64,000 nucleotides of DNA. Origin: Marmoricola sp. Lineage in GTDB: Bacteria; Actinomycetota; Actinomycetes; Propionibacteriales; Nocardioidaceae. A model generated the notes under the pieces. That model was not told the origin of the DNA. It did not search any database and saw only the letters and a program-made list of their open reading frames with translations. The stretch spans positions 39,279 to 103,278 of the forward strand of contig JAOPYE010000036.1 in the NCBI GenBank assembly GCA_025964775.1. The letters are read 5' to 3'. This document shows, one piece after another, positions 51,580 through 60,839 of this stretch (its first letter is position 1; each line of letters begins with the position of its first letter). A program made the position numbers and the translations under genes.

Positions 51580-52326
51580 CTACTGGTGGATACCGCACTC
51601 GGTCTTGTTGGTCCCGGCCCAGCGGCCACTGCGCGGGTCTGCACCCGGCTCGACACGCTGGGTGCAGGGCCAGCACCCGATGGACGGGTAGCCGTCGTAC
51701 TGGAGCGGGTTGACCAGGACACCGTTGTCGACGATGTACTGCTCGATCTCCTCATCGGTCCACCGCGCGAGCGGGGAGACCTTGACCTTCTGCTTCTTCT
51801 CGTCCCAGCCGACGACCGGGGCGATGACCCGGTTGTGCGTCTCGGCCCGGCGCAGCCCGGTCGCCCAGGCGTCGTAGTTGGCCAGGGAGTCTGCGAGCGG
51901 CTGGACCTTGCGGAGCTTGCAGCACAGGTCCGGGTCCGTCTTGTAGAGATCCTTGCCGTACGTCGCATCCTGCTCGGCGACTGACTGGATAGGCGTGATG
52001 CTGAGCAGGTTCACGGGCATCGTCGCGGCGACGGCGTCGCGGGTGCCGATCGTCTCGACGAAGTGGTAGCCGGTGTCGAGGAAGACGACGTCGATGCCTG
52101 GTGCGACCTTGGACGCGACGTCGGCCAGGACCGCGTCACCCATCGAGGACGTCACGCAGAAGCGTGCGCCGAAGGTGGCCACCGCCCACTCGATGATGTC
52201 CGCGGCAGGAGCGAGCTCGAGCTCGGCGCCGACCTGGAAGACGATCGCCTTGAGCTCGTCGATGGAGCGGCCCGCGGTCGTGGAACCGCGCGCTGCGCGT
52301 GCCGCCAGTGTGGTGGGTGCGGTCAT
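51580..52326 (-). CDS. cysH: Assimilatory adenylyl-sulfate (APS) reductase CysH
   Basis: 248 residues that reduce APS to sulfite. The [4Fe-4S] ligands DLCCKLRK and GCWPCTQR (CC...CxxC) mark the APS-using type. SSMGDAVLADV is the nucleotide loop and the C-terminal ECGIH holds the catalytic Cys. ATG 52326 has GGGAGG 6 nt upstream and overlaps the stop of the small zinc-ribbon gene (ATGA). The longer reading to 52461 has no merit. Confidence 0.93.
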   Translation of the reverse strand: MTAPTTLAARAARGSTTAGRSIDELKAIVFQVGAELELAPAADIIEWAVATFGARFCVTSSMGDAVLADVASKVAPGIDVVFLDTGYHFVETIGTRDAVAATMPVNLLSITPIQSVAEQDATYGKDLYKTDPDLCCKLRKVQPLADSLANYDAWATGLRRAETHNRVIAPVVGWDEKKQKVKVSPLARWTDEEIEQYIVDNGVLVNPLQYDGYPSIGCWPCTQRVEPGADPRSGRWAGTNKTECGIHQ

Positions 52327-52514
52327 GGTGTGCCTCCCGACCCGGCAGGTCCCAGCGCGGGTCGCGGGAGCTGCTTGATCATCGAGACCTTGAACGCACG
52401 CAGGCATGACCGGCATTCCCACTCGCCGTGACCTGAACCCTCGGCAGCCTCGTGGGGCCACAGGTTCTCCTCACCGCAGTAGGGGCAGTGGTACGGCACG
52501 GCACGCTGGTTCAT
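52323..52514 (-). CDS. Small zinc-ribbon protein of the sulfite reduction operon
   Basis: 63 residues with CPYCGEENLW and CRSC, a two-CxxC zinc ribbon. ATG 52514 overlaps the sulfite reductase stop (TGATG) and its own stop overlaps cysH ATG, so translation of all three is chained. I do not know its function; position between sir and cysH suggests a redox or assembly helper for sulfur assimilation. Confidence 0.8.
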   Translation of the reverse strand: MNQRAVPYHCPYCGEENLWPHEAAEGSGHGEWECRSCLRAFKVSMIKQLPRPALGPAGSGGTP

Positions 52515-54232
52515 CAGATCGTCTCCAGCGCCTTCTCGCCGCGGAGCAGTTCCTCGTCGACACGCTCGACCCACAACGCGAAGGACTCGCCGTCGGTGCG
52601 GTCGGCCAGGAAGGCGGTGACGACGTTGGTGACGTAGTCATCGAGTCCGGCACTGGTGACCTTGTGGGCGCGCAGCTTCTTGCCGAAGGTGTGGTGCAGG
52701 CCGACGCCGCCACCGAGGTGGACCTGGAAGCCCTCAACCTGGTTGCCGTCGTCATCGAGGGTCAGCTGGCCCTTGAGGCCGATGTCCGCCACCTGGGTCC
52801 GCGCGCATGCGTTCGGGCAGCCGTTGACGTTCACGGTGATCGGCACGTCGAGGTCGGGGAAGCGCTTCTCCAGCTCGGCGATGAGGTCGCGTGAGCGGTT
52901 CTTGGTGTCGACGATCGCCAGCTTGCAGTACTCGATGCCGGTGCAGGCCATCGTGTTGCGGCGCCAGTTGGACGGGCTGGCATCCAGGCCGAGCGCGAGG
53001 AGTCCGGACACGACCGCCTCGACGTCGCCCTCGGCGACTCCGAGGACCACGAGCTTCTGCTGCGCTGTGAGGCGCGCCCCGTCCAGGCCGAAGGTCTCGA
53101 CCAGGTCGCCCAGGCCGGTCAGGGTCTCGCCGTTGATCCGGCCCACCATGGGAGCGGCACCGATGTAGAAGCGGCCGTCCTTCTGGGCGTGGACACCGAC
53201 GTGGTCACCGCCGTCGCTGGAGACCTGGGGGGAGTCGATCGGGACGAGCTTCTTCTCGAGGTACTCGTTCTCCAGGACCTCGCGGAACTTGTCCACACCC
53301 CAGTCGGCCACCAGGAACTTCAGCCGGGCGCGGGACCGCAGCCGGCGGTAGCCGTAGTCGCGGAAGATGCCGGCCACGCCTGCCCAGGCGTCCGGGACCT
53401 CGTCGAGCGGGATCCAGACACCGAGCTTGACGGCGAACATCGGGTTGGTCGACAGACCGCCACCGACCCACAGGTCGAAGCCGGGTCCGTACTCGGGGTG
53501 CACGACACCGACGAACGACACGTCGTTGATCGCCGGAACCGTGTCCAGGCTCGGGTGACCGGTCAAGGAGGTCTTGAACTTCCGGGGGAGGTTGGAGAAC
53601 TCCTTGTTGTTCAGGTAGCGGCGCTTGATCTCCTCCAGCGCCCAGGTGCCGTCGATGATCTCGTCGGCGGCGACGCCCGCGACAGGTGATCCGAGGAACG
53701 GTCGCGGACCGTCACCGCAGGCCTCCAGGCTCGACATCCCGACCGAGTCGAGCAGCTCCCAGATCGCCGGCACGTCCTCGATCCGGATCCAGTGGTACTG
53801 GATGTTCTGCCGGTCGCTGATGTCGGCGGAGTTGCGCGCGTAGTCGGTGCCGATCGTTCCGAGCGCGCGCAGCTGGCGCGCACCCAGCAGGGCGCCGTCG
53901 CTTCGGACGCGCATCATGAAGAAGCGGTCGTCCAGCTCCTCTTCCTCCATCGACCCGGTCTTGCCGCCGTCGATCCCGGGCTTGCGCTGGGTGTAGAGCC
54001 CCATCCAGCGGAAGCGCCCACGGAGGTCAGCGGGGTCGATCGAGTCGAAGCCACGCTTGGAGTACGTGTACAGGATGCGGTCCCGCACGTTCAGCGGGTC
54101 ATCGTCCTTCTTGGACTGCTCGTTCTTGTTCAGCGGCTCACGCTGGCCCAGCGACCACTGCCCCTCGGCCCTCTTGGGGCGGGGGATCTCGGTCGCGCGG
54201 GGCGGACGTGAATCGAAGCGCTGGTCAGGCAT
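52514..54232 (-). CDS. Ferredoxin-dependent sulfite reductase (nitrite/sulfite reductase family)
   Basis: 572 residues reducing sulfite to sulfide with siroheme and [4Fe-4S]. The cluster ligands ACTGIEYC and GCPNAC are canonical. Two ferredoxin-like half domains are present (RNSADISDRQNIQYHWI near 130; the second near 365). The partners cysH and a chelatase argue for sulfite rather than nitrite. ATG 54232. The mRNA would include the leader peptide and hairpin upstream. Confidence 0.92.
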   Translation of the reverse strand: MPDQRFDSRPPRATEIPRPKRAEGQWSLGQREPLNKNEQSKKDDDPLNVRDRILYTYSKRGFDSIDPADLRGRFRWMGLYTQRKPGIDGGKTGSMEEEELDDRFFMMRVRSDGALLGARQLRALGTIGTDYARNSADISDRQNIQYHWIRIEDVPAIWELLDSVGMSSLEACGDGPRPFLGSPVAGVAADEIIDGTWALEEIKRRYLNNKEFSNLPRKFKTSLTGHPSLDTVPAINDVSFVGVVHPEYGPGFDLWVGGGLSTNPMFAVKLGVWIPLDEVPDAWAGVAGIFRDYGYRRLRSRARLKFLVADWGVDKFREVLENEYLEKKLVPIDSPQVSSDGGDHVGVHAQKDGRFYIGAAPMVGRINGETLTGLGDLVETFGLDGARLTAQQKLVVLGVAEGDVEAVVSGLLALGLDASPSNWRRNTMACTGIEYCKLAIVDTKNRSRDLIAELEKRFPDLDVPITVNVNGCPNACARTQVADIGLKGQLTLDDDGNQVEGFQVHLGGGVGLHHTFGKKLRAHKVTSAGLDDYVTNVVTAFLADRTDGESFALWVERVDEELLRGEKALETI

Positions 54233-54253
54233 GTGGGGAGGGGGTCCTTCGCT

Positions 54254-54284
54254 GAAAAGGGGCCGCGTGCGCCGTTGCGCGCGG
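54254..54284 (-). terminator. Attenuator-like hairpin in the sir leader
   Basis: On the minus strand: CCGCG-CGC-aacg-GCG-ca-CGCGG (54284-54263), followed by CCCCTTTT (54262-54255). It lies between the leader peptide stop (54300) and the sulfite reductase start (54232). A Rho-independent-like terminator placed there would make the leader an attenuator. Confidence 0.5.
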
Positions 54285-54299
54285 TGGGGGAGCGGACGC

Positions 54300-54389
54300 T
54301 CAGCGGGGCCGACACATCATGCTGCCGGTACGACCGAGGTCTACGTGACGACGTGTCACGAGCCAGGTCGAGGTGGCAGCGCTGATCAT
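54300..54389 (-). CDS. Leader peptide of the sulfite reductase operon
   Basis: 29-codon ORF from ATG 54389 (or 19 codons from GTG 54359), ending TRRHVDLGRTGSMMCRPR. RRHVDL...C is the signature of the actinobacterial leader-peptide family found ahead of sulfur-assimilation genes. Its single Cys codon, four codons before the stop, could report cysteine-tRNA supply. Stop at 54300-54302; sir starts 68 nt later. The upstream region has a possible -10 TGAGAC close to the ATG, so this ORF may be leaderless. Confidence 0.75.
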   Translation of the reverse strand: MISAATSTWLVTRRHVDLGRTGSMMCRPR

Positions 54390-54518
54390 GGGGTCAAGTC
54401 TCAGGTTGCGGACACCCGTTCCACAAACCGGAATCTCATGTCTTGAGACGACTGTCCGACATTTGGTACGACGTCGGGCGGTCCGGTCCGCCGCGACGGG
54501 CCGCTCTAGGCTGTCCGC

Positions 54519-55967
54519 ATGAGCGCCGAATCCCTCGCCAAGACGACATCCGCCGCCTATGACGCCATGCTCGAGGTGATTGCCGCCGTCGAGCCGCGTG
54601 TGGCCGAGGCCACACGCAAGGAACTGGCTGACCAGCGATCCTCGCTCAAGCTGATCGCCTCGGAGAACTACGCCTCGCCGGCAGTCCTGCTCACGATGGG
54701 CACGTGGTTCTCGGACAAGTACGCCGAAGGCACCATCGGACACCGGTTCTACGCCGCCTGCCAGAACGTCGACACCGTCGAGGCCCTCGCTGCCGAGCAC
54801 GCCCGCGAGCTGTTCGGAGCGCCGTACGCCTACGCCCAGCCCCACTCCGGGATCGATGCCAACCTGGTGGCCTTCTGGTCGATCCTCGCGCACCGCGTCG
54901 AGACCCCCGCCCTGGAGAAGTACGGCGTGAAGAACGTCAACGAGCTCTCCGAGGCCGACTGGGAGCAGCTGCGTCACGAGTTCGGCAACCAGCGCCTGCT
55001 CGGCATGGCACTGGACGCCGGGGGGCACCTGACCCATGGCTTCCGTCCCAACATCAGCGGCAAGATGTTCCACCAGCAGCAGTACGGCACCGACCCGGTC
55101 ACCGGCCTGCTCGACTACGACGTCGTGGCCGCGAAGGCGCGGGAGTTCAAGCCGGCCGTGCTCGTCGCCGGCTACTCGGCGTACCCGCGTCGGGTCAACT
55201 TCGCCAAGATGCGCGAGATCGCAGACGAGGTCGGCGCCACCCTGATGGTCGACATGGCGCACTTCGCCGGACTGGTCGCCGGCAAGGTGTTCACCGGCGA
55301 CGAGAACCCCGTCCCGTTCGCTCACATCACGACGACCACCACCCACAAGTCGTTGCGTGGTCCGCGCGGAGGCCTGGTCCTCGCCCAGGAGGAGTTCGCA
55401 GCCGATGTCGACCGCGGCTGCCCGATGGTGCTCGGCGGTCCGCTCTCGCACGTGATGGCAGCCAAGGCGGTGGCCCTCGCCGAGGCTCGCCAGCCGTCGT
55501 TCGCGACCTACGCCCAGAACATCGCCGACAATGCCAAGTCCCTTGCCGAGGGTTTCCTCTCGCGCGCAGCGAAGCTCGTCACCGGTGGCACCGACAACCA
55601 CATCGTGCTGCTCGACGTCGCCTCGTTCGGACTGACCGGACGCCAGGCCGAGTCCGCGCTGCTCGATGCCGGTGTCGTCACGAACCGCAACTCGGTCCCC
55701 AACGACCCGAACGGCGCCTGGTACACCACCGGAGTCCGGCTGGGTACGCCGGCGCTGACGACGCGTGGCTTCGGAGCGACCGAGTTCGACAAGGTCGCCG
55801 GGATGATCGTCGACGTCCTGACCAACACCGAGGCCGGGTCCAACAAGGCAGGCGCGCCGTCCAAGGCGACGTACAAGCTTGCTGACGGTGTCGCCGACCG
55901 GGTGCGGTCGGAGTCGGCCGAGATGCTCGAGGCGCACCCGCTGTACCCGGGGCTCGTCCTGAGCTGA
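54519..55967 (+). CDS. glyA: Serine hydroxymethyltransferase GlyA
   Basis: 482 residues, longer than the ~420 of most GlyA because of an insertion near residues 125-165 ([20 protein letters not shown]). [10 protein letters not shown], the PLP-Lys in [14 protein letters not shown] near 280 and [19 protein letters not shown] are present. It makes glycine and methylene-tetrahydrofolate from serine. ATG 54519 follows TAGGCT (54507-54512) by 6 nt, so the mRNA should be leaderless with no riboswitch. Divergent from the sulfur operon. Confidence 0.94.
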   Translation: MSAESLAKTTSAAYDAMLEVIAAVEPRVAEATRKELADQRSSLKLIASENYASPAVLLTMGTWFSDKYAEGTIGHRFYAACQNVDTVEALAAEHARELFGAPYAYAQPHSGIDANLVAFWSILAHRVETPALEKYGVKNVNELSEADWEQLRHEFGNQRLLGMALDAGGHLTHGFRPNISGKMFHQQQYGTDPVTGLLDYDVVAAKAREFKPAVLVAGYSAYPRRVNFAKMREIADEVGATLMVDMAHFAGLVAGKVFTGDENPVPFAHITTTTTHKSLRGPRGGLVLAQEEFAADVDRGCPMVLGGPLSHVMAAKAVALAEARQPSFATYAQNIADNAKSLAEGFLSRAAKLVTGGTDNHIVLLDVASFGLTGRQAESALLDAGVVTNRNSVPNDPNGAWYTTGVRLGTPALTTRGFGATEFDKVAGMIVDVLTNTEAGSNKAGAPSKATYKLADGVADRVRSESAEMLEAHPLYPGLVLS

Positions 55968-55973
55968 TCGGCG

Positions 55974-56555
55974 ATGACGAAGCCGACCTGGCTCGCGCGT
56001 GCGGTGCCACTGGCGGCTCTCGCCATCGTGCTCGCGGGCTGTGGCGGTCACGCCGCGCCGGCGCCCCCGCACGCGGCGAGTCCTGATGCCCCTCCGACAC
56101 CGGCCGCGACAGCCGGTGCGCTGGTCACGGTGCACGGCAACGGCTTCACGATGGGACTGCCGCACGCGCCCAAGGTGTCGCACCAGACGTACGACACCAA
56201 GGCCGGCAAGGTCGACGCCGTCCTCTACACCGATGCGGGCGTCAGCGATGCGTTCGTGGCGGCGCTGACGACCTACCCGGCCCAGCACGCCATCACCCTG
56301 GACGGCGCGATCGACGGGGTGGCGAGGACCGTCGCGGGCACGGTCCGGTTGGTTCGCCAGCTGACGTTCCACGGCCTGCCGGCTCGCCAGGCACGGATCT
56401 TCGGTACCAGCGGCGCAACCCCGGTCACGGTGTTCGTCCTGGTCATCGACGTGCACAGCAAGCTGTTCCAGCTCGAGTACCTCGTGTCGGGTCCTGAGCA
56501 GCAGACCGCGCCACCGATCCTGACCACGGTGGCCTACTCGATCTCGTTCACCTGA
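55974..56555 (+). CDS. Putative lipoprotein, unknown
   Basis: 193 residues. Signal peptide with lipobox VLAGC near residue 22, a Pro/Ala/Ser linker to ~47 and an exported beta-rich domain. No family. It starts 6 nt after the glyA stop, so it is probably in that transcript, although no function links them. Confidence 0.7.
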   Translation: MTKPTWLARAVPLAALAIVLAGCGGHAAPAPPHAASPDAPPTPAATAGALVTVHGNGFTMGLPHAPKVSHQTYDTKAGKVDAVLYTDAGVSDAFVAALTTYPAQHAITLDGAIDGVARTVAGTVRLVRQLTFHGLPARQARIFGTSGATPVTVFVLVIDVHSKLFQLEYLVSGPEQQTAPPILTTVAYSISFT

Positions 56556-56629
56556 CCCTCCGGAGATCTTCGACACGGTGTGCGTCGCGGGTCGCCGATC
56601 CTTGCCTGCGCGAGCCTTACGGTGGACCC

Positions 56630-57625
56630 ATGCCAGCGCAGGGGAGTGCAGAGTCGTCTGCGCGCCCGAGGGCAGTCCGGTCGACCCTGGTCACCGCGAG
56701 GCGCGAGCTGTGGCGGCTGATCGTCGCGACCACGGCGACCTGCATGCGCAACCGGGTCACCGGCCTGGCTGCCGAGGCAGCCTATTTCGCGGTCCTCTCG
56801 CTGCCCCCGCTGATCTTCGCCATGGCCGGCTCGGTGGGACTCGTGCTCTCCCACTTCAGCAGCGACCGGATCAACGACGTACGCCAGTCCGTGCTGGACC
56901 TGTCCTCCCGGGCGCTGACCCCCGACACCGTCGACAGCATCATCCGCCCGACCTTGAACGACGTCCTGCACGGCGGCCGGTACGACGTCATCTCGATCGG
57001 CTTCATCCTGGCGTTGTGGTCGGGGTCTCGAGCACTCCACGTGTTCGTCGACACGATCACGATCATGTACGGCCTCGGAGACCACCGCGGAATCATCCGG
57101 ACCCGCGCCCTCTCGTTCCTGCTCTACGTCCTGGGGATGCTCATCGGGGTCATCACTCTCCCGCTGGTCGTGGCCGGTCCCCAGGTGGTCGACGACCTGC
57201 TGCCGCACCGGCTGAACCTGCTCAGCCAGCTCTACTGGCCCATCGTGCTGCTGCTGTGCGTCTGCTTCCTCACCTCGCTGTACCACGTGTCGGTGCCGGT
57301 CCGGACGCCGTGGAGGTACAACGCCCCGGGCGCGATCTTCACGATGTTCTGCTGGATCGTCGGCTCGGCATTGCTGCGGTGGTTCCTGGTCGGCACCGCG
57401 CAGGGTTCGACCTCGATCTACGGTCCGCTGGCCACTCCGATCGCCGTCCTGCTGTGGCTCTACCTGCTCTCGATCGCAGTGCTGATCGGGGCCGCGCTGA
57501 ACGCGTCGTTCGACCAGCTCTGGCCGCAGAAGGCGACGACGACGGCTCGCTCGGAGCTGCGCCGGCGCCTGCGCCTGGACGGGATGTTCGCGCGGCGGGG
57601 TCCAGACGGCGAGAACGAGGATTAA
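56630..57625 (+). CDS. YihY/BrkB-family membrane protein
   Basis: 331 residues with six hydrophobic helices (e.g. AAYFAVLSLPPLIFAMAGSVGL near 48-70, SFLLYVLGMLIGVITLPLVVAG, IVLLLCVCFLTSLYH, IFTMFCWIVGSALLRWFLVG) and the family segment NAPGAIFTMFCWIVGSALL. Often misnamed RNase BN; actual role unknown. ATG 56630 follows TACGGT (56618-56623) by 6 nt. Confidence 0.85.
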   Translation: MPAQGSAESSARPRAVRSTLVTARRELWRLIVATTATCMRNRVTGLAAEAAYFAVLSLPPLIFAMAGSVGLVLSHFSSDRINDVRQSVLDLSSRALTPDTVDSIIRPTLNDVLHGGRYDVISIGFILALWSGSRALHVFVDTITIMYGLGDHRGIIRTRALSFLLYVLGMLIGVITLPLVVAGPQVVDDLLPHRLNLLSQLYWPIVLLLCVCFLTSLYHVSVPVRTPWRYNAPGAIFTMFCWIVGSALLRWFLVGTAQGSTSIYGPLATPIAVLLWLYLLSIAVLIGAALNASFDQLWPQKATTTARSELRRRLRLDGMFARRGPDGENED

Positions 57626-57664
57626 TCGCATGCAGACACGCCGGTGCGTGCGTACATTGATGGG

Positions 57665-57697
57665 GTGAATTCGCCCTGTTGGCGCGGTGCGCGATGA
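57665..57697 (+). other. Ten-codon leaderless mini-ORF candidate
   Basis: GTG 57665 is 6 nt after TACATT (57653-57658). It reads ten codons (MNSPCWRGAR), and its TGA stop (57695-57697) overlaps the ATG of the next gene (57694), giving ATGA coupling. It may serve only to load ribosomes for that gene. Confidence 0.3.
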
Positions 57698-57963
57698 GCG
57701 CCGAGCGCGTCGCACGTCACGACCCCTGGGTCGGGTGCGTTGTCGGTGGCGAACCCGGGGTGGCCCGGGTGCTGACCGACGTCGGCGAGATCCGCGCCAG
57801 TTACGGCTGCTCGATGCTGAGCCGGCTGGCCCGGGACCGCGCCTGCGCGCCGCAGCCGGGCGACTGGGTGGTCCTGCGGCGCTGGACCGACGACCGGATC
57901 ACCCTCGAGGACGTCTGGCACGGCACCCGCTACGCCGAGGTCATCGAACTCCACCCGCGTTGA
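57694..57963 (+). CDS. Small OB-fold-like protein, unknown
   Basis: 89 residues. GEPGVARVLTDVGEIRASYG and QPGDWVVLRRW resemble the N-terminal OB domain of RsgA-type GTPases but there is no GTPase domain. Resemblance is weak. Start ATG 57694 has no ribosome site, so it may be coupled to the mini-ORF just before. Confidence 0.55.
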   Translation: MSAERVARHDPWVGCVVGGEPGVARVLTDVGEIRASYGCSMLSRLARDRACAPQPGDWVVLRRWTDDRITLEDVWHGTRYAEVIELHPR

Positions 57964-58015
57964 GCCACCCCTTCTACGCCATCGGATCCGGCGCCGTGGT
58001 CGAATGGTCGCCGTC

Positions 58016-59107
58016 ATGCCCGACATCGAATCCAAGGCCGTACCCGGCCAGCTCAGGCTCCCGGTCTCTGCCCGGTCGCCCTGGTGGGAGCTGACCCGTC
58101 GGCTGCTGTTCGCGCTCGGCATCCTCGTGGTGACCGTGGTGCTGGTCTACCTCGACCGCAACAACTACCGCGACAACGCCAGCGGACGACCCCACGGGAT
58201 CAGCCTGGTCGACTCGATCTACTACGCGACCGTCACCCTGAGCACGACCGGGTACGGCGACATCGCCCCGATCACGGCGCACGCCCGGCTGATCAACGCC
58301 TTCGTGATCACGCCGCTGCGCATCTCGTTCCTCGTGCTGCTGATCGGGACCACCCTGGAGGTACTTGCCAACCAGGGCCGCGAACGACTCCGGAATGCCC
58401 GATGGAGGAAGAACATGGAGCAGCACGTCGTCGTCATCGGCTACGGGACCAAGGGCCGCAGCGCGGTCGACACCCTGGTCAAGAACGGGGTGGACCGGGA
58501 CGCGGTCGTGATCGTCGATCCGAGCAGCATCGCCCTGGGCGATGCGCACGCGGACGGCTTTGCGGTCGTCACCGGCGATGCCAGCCGTCGTGAGGTCCTG
58601 CGCCGGGCCGGGGTCGAGCGTGCCAAGCAGGTCATCATCACCACGCCACGAGACGACACCACGGTGCTCGCCACCCTCACCGTGCGTCAGCTCAACCCGC
58701 AGGCCTACATCGTGGCGGCGGTGCGTGAGCAGGACAACGTCCCACTGGTCAGGCAGAGCGGGGCCGACGCGGTCGTGACGTCCTCGGACGCCGTGGGTCG
58801 CCTCGTCGGGCTGTCGTCGATCTCGCCGCCCCTGGCCACGGTCCTCGAGGACCTGCTCACCTACGGAGAAGGGCTCGAAGTCGCCGAGCGTGACCTGCTG
58901 GTCAGTGAGGTCGGGAAGGCACCGCAGACGTTGCCGGACCAGGTGATGGCGGTGCTGCGCGACGAGAAGGTCTACCGCTACTACGACCCGACCGTGACCC
59001 AGCTCGCGCGCGGCGACAAGCTGGTCGTCGTACGGCCTTCCAAGGAGCTGCCGTGGGCACCTCGACCCGGTACCCATGGCGAGGCGATTGCTGACGAGCA
59101 GGACTGA
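58016..59107 (+). CDS. Potassium channel protein with RCK (TrkA-N/C) domains
   Basis: 363 residues from ATG 58016 (an in-frame ATG at 58004 is equally possible). TM1 near 32-50, pore TLSTTGYGDIAPIT with selectivity filter TTGYGD near 85, TM2 near 103-125, then an NAD-binding RCK domain (HVVVIGYGTKGRSAVDTL near 145) and a C-terminal TrkA-C-like region. MthK-type K+ channel, probably gated by a cytosolic ligand. It has no operon partner. Confidence 0.88.
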   Translation: MPDIESKAVPGQLRLPVSARSPWWELTRRLLFALGILVVTVVLVYLDRNNYRDNASGRPHGISLVDSIYYATVTLSTTGYGDIAPITAHARLINAFVITPLRISFLVLLIGTTLEVLANQGRERLRNARWRKNMEQHVVVIGYGTKGRSAVDTLVKNGVDRDAVVIVDPSSIALGDAHADGFAVVTGDASRREVLRRAGVERAKQVIITTPRDDTTVLATLTVRQLNPQAYIVAAVREQDNVPLVRQSGADAVVTSSDAVGRLVGLSSISPPLATVLEDLLTYGEGLEVAERDLLVSEVGKAPQTLPDQVMAVLRDEKVYRYYDPTVTQLARGDKLVVVRPSKELPWAPRPGTHGEAIADEQD

Positions 59108-59251
59108 CCGCGGCAAGGTGGGCTGGACCACCTAAGCCACATCAGCACCATCTGACTCCATGAGCCACACCTACGTTGTGGGGGGTGGCTGGATTCGAAA
59201 AACTCTCGGGACCTCAGCGAGATCTCGTTACCGTTTTGCCATGGTGAGGCG

Positions 59252-59812
59252 ATGACAGTCGAGACGCGGCGGGTGCGCTACCGGCACGGGCCGCTGGCTG
59301 CTCCCTACGTTCCCGGTCCGAGGGTCTCGACCGAGAACGACGTCCAGGTGCACCGGCACCGCGCTCCGACCCTGGGCGAACTCATCTCGGACGCGATGCT
59401 GATCATCCGTCGCGACGAACTCCCGCCGAGCGGATTCCTCGTCGTCCAACAGAGCAAGGGGACCGCCAAGCACCAACACGCGGTCTGGGAGCTGGGACCG
59501 TTCGCGCTCCTCGACGACGGCTGGTTCGGTCAGGCGCACGGACGCGACAGCACCGGTGACAAGCGGATGCGCTGGTTGCGACGTCACGAACGCAAGTGCT
59601 CCGACCAGCACTGGACCCAGTTCAACTGGATCGACCCCGCACTGCTCGGCTCCGGCTGCGGTGCCGCCAACATCGGCCTGGCCTTGAGCCCCGACGGACC
59701 GGTGTACTGCGCCGGCCAGGTCGCCGGAGGACGCGAGCACCCCGAGCACGTACCGCTGGAGCAGTTGCTCCGTGTCGGCCTGCGCGACCTCGCGCGCAAG
59801 CGCACCGCCTGA
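59252..59812 (+). CDS. Hypothetical protein
   Basis: 186 residues, basic and rich in His/Arg, without membrane segments. No family recognised. Start ATG 59252 follows GGTGAGG by 2 nt. 31 nt separate it from the membrane-protein gene at 59843. Confidence 0.55.
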   Translation: MTVETRRVRYRHGPLAAPYVPGPRVSTENDVQVHRHRAPTLGELISDAMLIIRRDELPPSGFLVVQQSKGTAKHQHAVWELGPFALLDDGWFGQAHGRDSTGDKRMRWLRRHERKCSDQHWTQFNWIDPALLGSGCGAANIGLALSPDGPVYCAGQVAGGREHPEHVPLEQLLRVGLRDLARKRTA

Positions 59813-59842
59813 CGCGACCTCGATCCGGAGCACCTCTCACTG

Positions 59843-60163
59843 ATGCTGACACGCCTGGCCGCCCTTGCCGGAGCCGTCGCTACCTGCCTGCTCGCCGTTG
59901 CTGCCGCGTTGCTCGTCGTGCACCACCCGACGATAAGCAACACCAGCCAGGGCGACTTCCGGTGCCTGGCGCCGTACGACACGGTGATCAACCATGCCGA
60001 CAACGCTCCGCACGGAGTGGCGCCCGGAGACGCCGCTGCCATCGGGGCCCGGTGTCAGTCGATCGGTGACGACCGCTTCGTCGTCGCGGTCGTGGCTGCA
60101 GTCGCGTCTGTTGCGTTCGCGGCCGTGACCGTCGTAGTGATCAGACGACGTCGCTACGAATGA
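59843..60163 (+). CDS. Small two-helix membrane protein
   Basis: 106 residues. Helix at ~5-27 and ~78-98, with two Cys (41 and ~71) in the loop between, which is probably outside and disulfide-bonded. Function unknown. Confidence 0.6.
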   Translation: MLTRLAALAGAVATCLLAVAAALLVVHHPTISNTSQGDFRCLAPYDTVINHADNAPHGVAPGDAAAIGARCQSIGDDRFVVAVVAAVASVAFAAVTVVVIRRRRYE

Positions 60164-60174
60164 CGAGACGCGGG

Positions 60175-60330
60175 CTAGGCCTGCGCGCCGTGTCCGCCAG
60201 CTGCATGGCGAGCTGCCCGAAGTTTCGCGAACACGGTGTCGACGACGTACTGCGGGAACTCGTAGTACCTGCTTGAGTCCCCGTGGTCGTTGACGAGTTC
60301 AGCCTCGTCGAACTCGCTCACGTCCTCCAT
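60175..60330 (-). CDS. 51-residue small protein candidate
   Basis: Starts MEDVSEFDEAELVNDHG, later EFPQYVVDTVFAKLRAARHA. Acidic N-terminus, amphipathic helix after. ATG 60330 lies 6 nt after TAGGTT on the minus strand (60337-60342), the same arrangement as many larger genes here, which is the main argument that it is real. Confidence 0.45.
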   Translation of the reverse strand: MEDVSEFDEAELVNDHGDSSRYYEFPQYVVDTVFAKLRAARHAAGGHGAQA

Positions 60331-60838
60331 GAGCACAACCTACGACGACATCGACTTACGGAGACGGTCAGTAGCGTAAGTCGGGACCATGGTCCCGGCG
60401 TGTCGACTTCTGGTCTCCGCCCCGTCGGTAGTAGTTGCTGCCAGCGCTTGGGCGGCGGATAGGCATAGCGCGCGATCGTCAGACTCGTCCACCCATGGCG
60501 AATCCTCGGAAGATCAAGGACGTGTCCCGAAGCGTGCTCCCGCCTCCGATGACGCCACGCACCGTGAGGCCTTGATGAGCGTGGAGTGTGGTTTTCACCC
60601 GCCAGACGAGCCAGAGGTCCTACGGACTTGGGACCTTTGTCCGGTGACAAACGAGACTACGGGGTTCACTGTCGAAGGGTGGAGCCGAACAAGCCTGACG
60701 TCGCCCGTGTCGTGGTGATCAAGGCCGTAGGTGCGCGTTCGGTGGATTCACCGCACGACGTCACCCAGGACCGGGTTGACCAGATCCTTGCTCGGTTGCG
60801 GGCTGAGCGAGCGCGACGTCACTAGAGGCGTCGAACCC
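60331..60838. other. Region without a confident gene
   Basis: Contains short plus-strand readings only: 60495-60575 (26 codons, MANPRKIKDVSRS...) and 60679-60825 (48 codons, MEPNKPDVARVVVIKAVGAR...). The second has a plausible helical C-terminus (DRVDQILARLRAERARR). Neither has a convincing start, and they may be remnants of one decayed gene. Confidence 0.3.
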
Positions 60839-60839
60839 A

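Noticed and set aside
54440..54519. Glycine riboswitch upstream of glyA
   Set aside because: The -10 hexamer ends 6 nt before the ATG, leaving no leader RNA.
54300..56576. 758-residue minus-strand ORF
   Set aside because: Antisense to glyA and the lipoprotein gene; only its last codons are used, as the leader peptide.
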